Translations under genes and position numbers: made by a program | Shown: piece by piece, positions 58,004 to 64,000 of the stretch | Position numbering within the stretch: the first letter of the stretch is position 1 | How the letters are laid out: each line of letters opens with the position of its first letter | Notes under the pieces: model-generated | The model's database searches: none | Told to the model about the DNA's origin: nothing | The model's input: the letters and a program-made list of their open reading frames with translations, nothing else | Assembly: GCF_001507665.1 (NCBI RefSeq) | Contig: NZ_CP013910.1 | Coordinates: 2,727,501-2,791,500, forward strand | Reading direction: 5' to 3' | DNA length: 64,000 bases | DNA from: Deinococcus actinosclerus | Lineage (GTDB): Bacteria > Deinococcota > Deinococci > Deinococcales > Deinococcaceae

Positions 58004-59164
58004 TTACCGCGTGGGGGACGTTCCCGCGCCGGTGACGGGTTCCGGCCCGGCATCCAGGGGCGGCGTGACCGGGTGGGTGGGTTCGTGGTGGATGCGGCCC
58101 GCGTGCCCGCTGAGGAACGACCCGTCGTACCCGCGCCGCCACGCCATGAGTTCCGCCAGGATGCTCAGCGCGACCTCCTCGGGGGCCTCGGCGCCCAGGC
58201 GCAGGCCGATCGGGGAGCGCAGGCGGGCCAGCTGCGCGGGCGTGAAGGTCACCCCCTCCTCCTGCAGGGCGTTCAGGAGGTCCAGCGCGCGGCTGCGCGG
58301 CCCCAGGACGCCCACGTACGGCGCGCCGGAATGCAGCGCGTGCGCCAGGCACACCCGGTCGCGGTCAATGTGGTGGTTCATGACGATCAGGTGCGCCCGC
58401 TCGCCCGGCGTGAATGCGCCCAGTTCCTCGGGGGCCAGGGCGTGCAGGGTCGCGCCGGGAAAGCGGCCCGGCGTGAGGTACGCGCCGCGCGGGTCGATGA
58501 CGTGCACGTCGTAGCCCAGCGCGTGCGCCTGCGCCGAGAGCGGCATGGCGTCGTGCCCGGCGCCGTACAGCACGAGCTGCGGCGGCGGGGTGCTGACGTC
58601 CACGAACACCGCCGAGCCGTCGGGGGCGGTCAGGGTCGCGGCGCGCGGCTCCAGGTGCGTGAGGCGCTCGCGGGCGGCGGCCAGCGCGAAGGGCCGCAGG
58701 TCGGCCCGCAGGTCCCCCAGCGCCTCCCCGTCCGGCGTGACCAGCAGCCGCCCCGCGCCGGGGCGCAGGGGCACGATCAGCGCGGCCTTCTCCCCGGCCT
58801 CCAGCGCCGCGAGCCACGCGGCGGTCACCGGGTCGCCCGGGTCCACGCGTTCCACGCGCACGTCCACGCTGCCGCCGCAGCCGATCCCTAGGCCCCAGGT
58901 GGCGTCCTCGGAGAGGTCGTAGTGGGTCAGGGCGCTGTCCCCGGTGCGGATCACGTCCAGCGCGACCTCGACCACCTCGGCCTCCAGGCAGCCGCCGGAG
59001 AGCATGCACACCTGCGCGCCGTCGTCGAGGATCAGCATGCGGGTGCCCTCGCGGCGGTAGGCGCTGCCCCGCACGCCCACGACAGTGGCGATCGCGGCGC
59101 GCTGGCCCCGGGCGTGGGCGGCGCGCAGGGCGCCCAGCAGCGCTCTGGTCTCGGCAGCGTTCAT
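58004..59164 (-). CDS. XdhC/CoxI-family protein
   Basis: XdhC-family proteins insert or sulfurate molybdenum cofactor for xanthine dehydrogenase-type enzymes. The 386-residue product has [46 protein letters not shown], and a C-terminal Rossmann part ([20 protein letters not shown]) with the MNHHIDRD and GVLGPRSRA motifs. The Gly motif GAGHDA differs from the common GAGHVG. No xdhA/xdhB in the window. TACAGT lies nine bases before ATG. Confidence 0.88.
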   Translation of the reverse strand: MNAAETRALLGALRAAHARGQRAAIATVVGVRGSAYRREGTRMLILDDGAQVCMLSGGCLEAEVVEVALDVIRTGDSALTHYDLSEDATWGLGIGCGGSVDVRVERVDPGDPVTAAWLAALEAGEKAALIVPLRPGAGRLLVTPDGEALGDLRADLRPFALAAARERLTHLEPRAATLTAPDGSAVFVDVSTPPPQLVLYGAGHDAMPLSAQAHALGYDVHVIDPRGAYLTPGRFPGATLHALAPEELGAFTPGERAHLIVMNHHIDRDRVCLAHALHSGAPYVGVLGPRSRALDLLNALQEEGVTFTPAQLARLRSPIGLRLGAEAPEEVALSILAELMAWRRGYDGSFLSGHAGRIHHEPTHPVTPPLDAGPEPVTGAGTSPTR

Positions 59165-59272
59165 GGTGAGGTCACTGTAGCAACGCGCAGGTTGGCAGAA
59201 GGTGGAGGGACACCCAGGGTTCCCTAAGCCGCGCCTCACGCCCCTGCCGGCCCGACCGTGCAGACTGGGGGC

Positions 59273-59977
59273 ATGCTGGACAACATCCTGAACACCGTCA
59301 AGCGCGGCGCCGAACGCGTGCAGCGCCGGGGCGAGGAGGTCGCGTCCGCCACGCGGCTGCGCGTGGAGATCTTCAGCCTCAGCCGTGAGCTCGACGCGCT
59401 GTACGGGCGCTTGGGCCGCTCGTATCACGCCGGCGCCGACCGGGACGTCCTGAGTGGCGTGCAGGAGGACATCCGCCGCGTCGAGGAGGAGATCAAGGCC
59501 CGCGAGCGCCTGATTGAGGAACTGGGCGAGCACGAGGACGAGACCAGCGGGCCTGCCTCGTCCGCCGCGACCGCGCCGGCCAGCAGCGGCCCGTCTGGCG
59601 CGGCGCCAGCGGCCACGGGTGTCACGGCGCCCGCTCCCTCCAACAGCCCGGCGTTCACGTCCAGCCCGACCAGCCCGGCTCCGACGGCCCGCACGGAACC
59701 CACCGTGCCCGCCAGCGTCCCTCACCCCGGCCAGGAGGCCCGTATGCCCGACAACGATCCCTACCGCACGCCCGCCGACCAGACGCCCGACCAGCGCCCC
59801 GCCGGGACGCCCACCTCGCCCGACCCGACCGTGCAGCACAGCGACGAGCGGCTGCAGCCCGGCGACGACCGCGCGGGTGTGGCCCTGGAAGCCGAGCGCG
59901 ACAAGGTCTTCCGCCATGACAACATGATCGAGGAAGGCAAGGCGGCCAGCCGCAACCCCGACCCCCTCGACAAGTAA
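59273..59977 (+). CDS. Coiled-coil hypothetical protein with internal start site
   Basis: Not recognised. In the 234-residue product residues 1-85 are a charged helical coiled coil (VEIFSLSRELDALYGRLG; VEEEIKARERLIEEL). About residues 90-155 are an Ala/Pro/Ser/Thr linker. The final 77 residues are a polar segment ending EEGKAASRNPDPLDK. CAGACT ends six bases before ATG 59273 (leaderless). AGGAGG at 59733-59738 stands five bases before an in-frame ATG (59744), which could start the last 77 residues as a separate protein. Confidence 0.72.
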   Translation: MLDNILNTVKRGAERVQRRGEEVASATRLRVEIFSLSRELDALYGRLGRSYHAGADRDVLSGVQEDIRRVEEEIKARERLIEELGEHEDETSGPASSAATAPASSGPSGAAPAATGVTAPAPSNSPAFTSSPTSPAPTARTEPTVPASVPHPGQEARMPDNDPYRTPADQTPDQRPAGTPTSPDPTVQHSDERLQPGDDRAGVALEAERDKVFRHDNMIEEGKAASRNPDPLDK

Positions 59978-59990
59978 GCCACTGAATCAA

Positions 59991-60024
59991 GCACGCGGGC
60001 AGCCCTGATCGGCCGCCCGCGTGC
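59991..60024. terminator. Bidirectional stem-loop terminator
   Basis: GCACGCGGGC (59991-60000) pairs with GCCCGCGTGC (60015-60024); 14-base loop with a small inner GGCC pairing. Lies between convergent genes. Confidence 0.8.
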
Positions 60025-60036
60025 TCGTGCCGACTG

Positions 60037-60822
<786 letters not shown>

Positions 60823-60878
60823 GCCCATCAGCCTAACGCGCGTTTGGCCGCCGGGGGGCTTTTGCTACACTCCGGCGC

Positions 60879-61298
60879 ATGAGCGCCCCCACCCCCGACG
60901 ACGCGCAGGGTCCAGCGCCGACCACCGTGCCGGTCACGCTGGCGCTGGACGTCAGCAAGCACCGCATCGGCTTCGCGGTCAGCGCCGGGCGGCTCGCGTT
61001 CGGGCGCGGCAGCGTGGACCGCAAGCGCCTCCCACTGGACCTGAAGGCCGTGCGGCTGAAAGTCGAGGAGACCGGCGCGCAGCAGCTCGTGCTGGGGCTG
61101 CCGCTGCGGACCGACGGCGCGCAGAGTCCCAGCGCGGACCGCGTGCAGGCCTTCGGGCGCGTCCTGACCGAGAAGGGCTACCGCGTGATCTACCAGGACG
61201 AGCGCTTCACCACCCGCCGCGCCCGTGACCTCGGCGCGCAGGACGAGGACGAGGCGGCCGCCGTGCAGATCCTCGAACTGTACCTGCTGGGCCAGTAG
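60879..61298 (+). CDS. ruvX: Holliday junction resolvase-like / pre-16S rRNA nuclease RuvX (YqgF)
   Basis: RuvX is an RNase H-like nuclease active in 16S rRNA 5' maturation and possibly in junction resolution. The 139-residue product has ALDVSKHRIGFAVS (first catalytic Asp), LVLGLPLRTDG, YQDERFTT with Glu, and the final DEDEAAAVQIL with Asp. Promoter: TTTGGC, 17 bases, TACACT (60866-60871), then seven bases to ATG, so leaderless. Divergent from the PaaG-like gene. Confidence 0.92.
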   Translation: MSAPTPDDAQGPAPTTVPVTLALDVSKHRIGFAVSAGRLAFGRGSVDRKRLPLDLKAVRLKVEETGAQQLVLGLPLRTDGAQSPSADRVQAFGRVLTEKGYRVIYQDERFTTRRARDLGAQDEDEAAAVQILELYLLGQ

Positions 61299-61536
61299 CC
61301 CGAGAACGCCGACTCGGTGGTCCGGGCAGCGCCGCAGGGGCACCCTGGAGGCGGGGGGCCCGGGTACGGGTCACGGACATGGACGGTCGCCGGAGCCGCC
61401 GCCCCGTTCGTGGCACCCCGTGGGCCTGCTGACTGAGCCGGGTTCAATTTTGCCTATACTTCCGGCATTCACAGTGAACCGGTGGGCCCGGCGGTGAACC
61501 TGTCACCGCGTTCTCGGGCGCATCACGGAGGTGTTC
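61299..61536 (+). promoter_or_regulatory. Leader region of the acyl-CoA ligase gene
   Basis: No gene seen in these 238 bases. TATACT (61455-61460) is the best -10 candidate; a matching -35 is weak. It would give a leader of about 70 bases with GGAGG five bases before ATG 61537. The leader holds near-repeats GTGAACCGGTGGG / GGTGAACCTGTCACC around 61473-61506, which could be an operator. A seven-codon frame GTG 61473 to TGA 61496 is also present. Confidence 0.4.
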
Positions 61537-63240
61537 ATGCAGGGCAACATGATGGACGTTCAACTGACCGTGCCGACTATTCTGGAACGCATCCGCACGC
61601 AGTACGCCGGACGCGAGGTCGTCAGTCTCCTCGTGGCGGGGCGCGACGAGCAGGGCAACCCCGTGCCGCACAAGCACCGCACGACGTACGGGCAGGTCGC
61701 TGACCGCGCCCGGCGCCTCGCGGGGGGCCTGCTGGGCCTGGGCCTCGGGAAGGGGGAGCGGGTGGCGACGCTGGCCGTGAACTCCTTCCGGCACCTGGAG
61801 GCGTACCTGGGCGTGCCCAGCGCCGGGCTGGTGCTGCACACCGTGAACATCCGCCTGCACCCCGAGCAGATCGCCTGGATCCTGAACCACGCCGAGGACC
61901 GCGTGCTGCTCATCGAGAACGTGTTCGCCGCGATGATCCCCGCGCTCAAGTCCGCGTGCCCGCAGCTGGAGCACATCCTGGTGCTGGGGCCCACGCCGCA
62001 GCCCATCCCGCTGCCGGGCGTGCAGGACTACGACACCTTCGTGCAGGAGAGCGAGCCCCTGACCCGCTACCCCGACCTGGACGAGCGGGACGCGGCCGCC
62101 ATGTGCTACACGAGCGGCACCACCGGCAACCCCAAGGGGGTCGTGTACACGCACCGCTCGACGGTGTTGCACTCGCTGGCCAGCGCGCCCAAGGACGCCC
62201 TAAACGTCGGCGAGGCCGACAGTGTCCTGCCCATCGTGCCGATGTTCCACGTGAACGCCTGGGGGCTGCCGTACACCTGCGCCATGTACGGCGCCAAGCA
62301 GGTGTACGCCGGGGTGTTCGCGGACGGCCGCAGCGTCGCCACGCTCCTTCAGGACGAGGCGGTGACGATCACGGCGGGCGTGCCCACCATCTGGATGGGC
62401 CTGCTGGCCGAACTCGACCGCGCCGCACAGGCCGGAGAGCCGTACCGGCTCGGCGGCCTGGAGCGCCTGATCGTGGGCGGCAGCGCCGCGCCCGAGGCGA
62501 TGATCCGCGCCTTCCAGACCCGCCACAATCTGGCGCTGCTGCAGGCCTGGGGCATGACCGAGACGCACCCGCTGGGCACCGCCAGCGGCGTCCCGCACGG
62601 CGTGGACCCCGCCAGCGACGAGGGGTTCACCCTGCGCGCCAAGCAGGGCCGCACCGTGCCGCTGATCGAACTGGACGTCCTGGACGACCAGGGCCAGCGC
62701 CTTCCGCACGACGGGAAGACCATGGGCCGCCTGATCATCCGTGGGCCATGGGTGGCCAGCAGCTACTTCAAGGGCGAGGGTCAGAGCAACTTCTTCGACC
62801 TGGACGGCCAGCAGTGGTTCGACACGGGCGACATCGCCACGCTGGACGACCGCGGGTACATGCACATTCAGGACCGCGCCAAGGACCTCATCAAGAGCGG
62901 CGGCGAGTGGATCAGCTCGGTGGACCTGGAAAACGCGATCATGGCCCACCCGGCCGTGAACCTGTGCGCCGTGATCGCCATGGACGACCCCAAGTGGGAC
63001 GAGCGGCCCCTGGCCGTCGTGACGCCCAAGCCCGGCCAGAGCGTCACGCACGACGAACTGATCAGCTTCATCGCGCCGCGCTTCGCGAAGTGGTGGCTGC
63101 CCGACGCGACCGTCCTGACCGACAGCATCCCCATCGGCGCGACCGGCAAGATCCTCAAGCGTGAACTGCGCGACCAGTACCGGGGCTACAGCAGCACCCA
63201 GGGCCTCGTGACGCCCGCCGCACCCGACCGGAGCGAATAA
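61537..63240 (+). CDS. Long-chain-fatty-acid CoA ligase-type enzyme
   Basis: This ANL-superfamily adenylating enzyme of 567 residues activates carboxylic acids, probably fatty acids, to acyl-CoA through an acyl-AMP. The motifs are CYTSGTTGNPKGVVYTHRS (P-loop), QAWGMTETHPLGT, WFDTGDIATLDDRGYMHIQD, DLIKSGGEWISSVDLEN and the terminal GATGKILKREL with the catalytic Lys. ATG 61537 is preferred over GTG 61531 because GGAGG is five bases before it. Close to medium/long-chain AlkK-like ligases. Confidence 0.93.
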   Translation: MQGNMMDVQLTVPTILERIRTQYAGREVVSLLVAGRDEQGNPVPHKHRTTYGQVADRARRLAGGLLGLGLGKGERVATLAVNSFRHLEAYLGVPSAGLVLHTVNIRLHPEQIAWILNHAEDRVLLIENVFAAMIPALKSACPQLEHILVLGPTPQPIPLPGVQDYDTFVQESEPLTRYPDLDERDAAAMCYTSGTTGNPKGVVYTHRSTVLHSLASAPKDALNVGEADSVLPIVPMFHVNAWGLPYTCAMYGAKQVYAGVFADGRSVATLLQDEAVTITAGVPTIWMGLLAELDRAAQAGEPYRLGGLERLIVGGSAAPEAMIRAFQTRHNLALLQAWGMTETHPLGTASGVPHGVDPASDEGFTLRAKQGRTVPLIELDVLDDQGQRLPHDGKTMGRLIIRGPWVASSYFKGEGQSNFFDLDGQQWFDTGDIATLDDRGYMHIQDRAKDLIKSGGEWISSVDLENAIMAHPAVNLCAVIAMDDPKWDERPLAVVTPKPGQSVTHDELISFIAPRFAKWWLPDATVLTDSIPIGATGKILKRELRDQYRGYSSTQGLVTPAAPDRSE

Positions 63241-63250
63241 GTAGGGAGTG

Positions 63251-63293
63251 GGAAGTGGGCTGGCGTGCCGGGCACGTCGGCCCGCTTCCTTTG
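63251..63293 (+). terminator. Terminator after the acyl-CoA ligase
   Basis: GGAAGTGGGC (63251-63260) pairs with GCCCGCTTCC (63280-63289, one G-U), followed by TTTG. The rest of the gap to 63388 has low-complexity words (gtagggagtgggaagtggg; ccactgctcacgacccactgccc) like the spacers in the nuo operon. Confidence 0.75.
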
Positions 63294-63388
63294 TTGTGCG
63301 AGTCAGGGGCGCCGCGTCACCTCCATCGCGTCCGAATCCACTGCTCACGACCCACTGCCCTCAACCCCCTCGCCGTACACTTGCGGGC

Positions 63389-64000
63389 ATGGCTGTTTCG
63401 GTGGATGGGCAGTGGGTGACGTTCTCGCCTCCGGCGGGCGCCGTGGGGTTGATCGGGGACGTGACGGACTGGCGCAAGCGTGAGCCGATCCCGGTGATGG
63501 ACGGCGCGCCGCTGCGCCTGAGGTTGCCGCGGGGGGCGTGGGTGGAGTACGCGTGGGTGGACGCGGCGGGTGAGGCGTTCGCGGACCCGGACAACGCGCA
63601 GCGGTCCCTGAATCCGTGGTGGCCGTACCCGCGCGCGGCGGTGGTGGGCGAGTACGCCCGGCACCCGCTGTGGCAGGCGCCGGACGCGACCCGGAAGGGC
63701 ACGGCGCACCGCCTGACCTGGGAGGGGCAGGTGTTCCCGGGGACGCGGCGGGTGATCGTGTACACCCCGCACGGGTACGCGGGCGGGCCGCTGCCGGTGT
63801 ACTACGTGCAGGACGGCGTGGCGTTCTACCGCACCGGGAAGCTGGGGGACGTGATGGACCGCGCCGTAGAGGCCGGGCTGGCGCCGGGCGCCGCGCTGGT
63901 GTTCGTGGAGCCGGGGGACCGGAACGAGGAGTACTACCTGAACCCCCGCTACCTGGAGTTCCTGACGACCGAGGTCATGCCACGCGTGGAGGGCGAACTG
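63389..64000 (+). CDS. Enterochelin-esterase-type hydrolase (3' truncated by window edge)
   Basis: The frame runs from ATG 63389 to the window end without a stop (204 codons). Residues about 5-70 look like an N-terminal immunoglobulin-like domain (VGLIGDVTDWRKREPIPV), as in Fes. From about residue 115 an esterase domain begins (RRVIVYTPHGY; LPVYYVQDGVAFYRTGKL; LVFVEPGDRNEEYYLNPRY), where the pre-nucleophile part of Fes/esterase-D proteins is recognisable. The Ser and later residues lie outside. TACACT (63376-63381) ends seven bases before ATG, so leaderless. Confidence 0.82.
   Translation, partial: MAVSVDGQWVTFSPPAGAVGLIGDVTDWRKREPIPVMDGAPLRLRLPRGAWVEYAWVDAAGEAFADPDNAQRSLNPWWPYPRAAVVGEYARHPLWQAPDATRKGTAHRLTWEGQVFPGTRRVIVYTPHGYAGGPLPVYYVQDGVAFYRTGKLGDVMDRAVEAGLAPGAALVFVEPGDRNEEYYLNPRYLEFLTTEVMPRVEGEL

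Overview
The window is a very GC-rich bacterial chromosome segment that I read as Deinococcus (Deinococcus-Thermus). I infer this from the complete 14-subunit nuo operon with Deinococcus/Thermus-like proteins, a LysK-type amino-carrier-protein hydrolase (lysine via alpha-aminoadipate), a deoB/pxp/purEK complement spread over single-gene units, and above all the dense use of leaderless promoters: a -10-like TANNNT hexamer sits 5-8 nt before the start codon of about twenty genes. No phage, insertion sequence or CRISPR array was seen. Both ends cut genes: a CHASE2-GGDEF protein on the left and an esterase on the right. All assignments are by eye from protein motifs; no database search was run.

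Layout. 1-1.2 kb: tail of a cyclic-di-GMP-type protein. 1.3-16.4 kb (minus strand): nuoA to nuoN in canonical order, mostly overlapping or closely spaced; nuoA has no usable ATG/GTG/TTG near its strong ribosome binding site and appears to start at ATC. 16.4-21 kb: two small Deinococcus-type proteins, a histidine kinase, and a large MrfA/Hrq1-like helicase that carries a C-terminal UvrD/PcrA-like Tudor domain. 21-25 kb: tRNA-Gln, a DUF4384 secreted protein, an SDR oxidoreductase, a secreted subtilase, and a tRNA cluster (Ser-TGA, Ser-GCT, Arg-ACG, Arg-ACG) with near-consensus promoters. 25-30.4 kb: a membrane-anchored nitrilase homologue lacking the catalytic cysteine, and pxpB-pxpC and pxpA (5-oxoprolinase) separated by an opposing S41 peptidase lipoprotein. 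30.5-38.9 kb: a degenerate GGDEF membrane protein, a KtrA/TrkA potassium regulator, a frameshifted sugar-type binding protein, a DUF3084 coiled-coil protein next to an LptB-type ATPase, and a glycine-rich DUF11 surface protein.

38.9-50 kb: deoB, a hypothetical protein, hisD with a DMT exporter and a monooxygenase-domain protein in one overlapping unit, a VanW protein, purE-purK, a Pro-rich membrane protein and lysK. 49-64 kb: an SLC13-type anion permease, an MFS exporter, a LysM-NlpC/P60 cell-wall hydrolase, a ribbon-helix-helix regulator, murA, a multi-ferredoxin protein, YbaN, RraA, XdhC, a coiled-coil protein, a PaaG-like hydratase, ruvX, an acyl-CoA ligase and a truncated esterase.

The most interesting thread is translational. 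Besides simple leaderless genes, at least three genes (a small membrane protein at 24271, the NlpC/P60 hydrolase at 52869 and murA at 54528) are preceded by a very short open frame whose own start lies exactly where a leaderless transcript would begin, and which ends at or close to the downstream start. This suggests leaderless minicistrons that feed ribosomes into the real gene by translational coupling.
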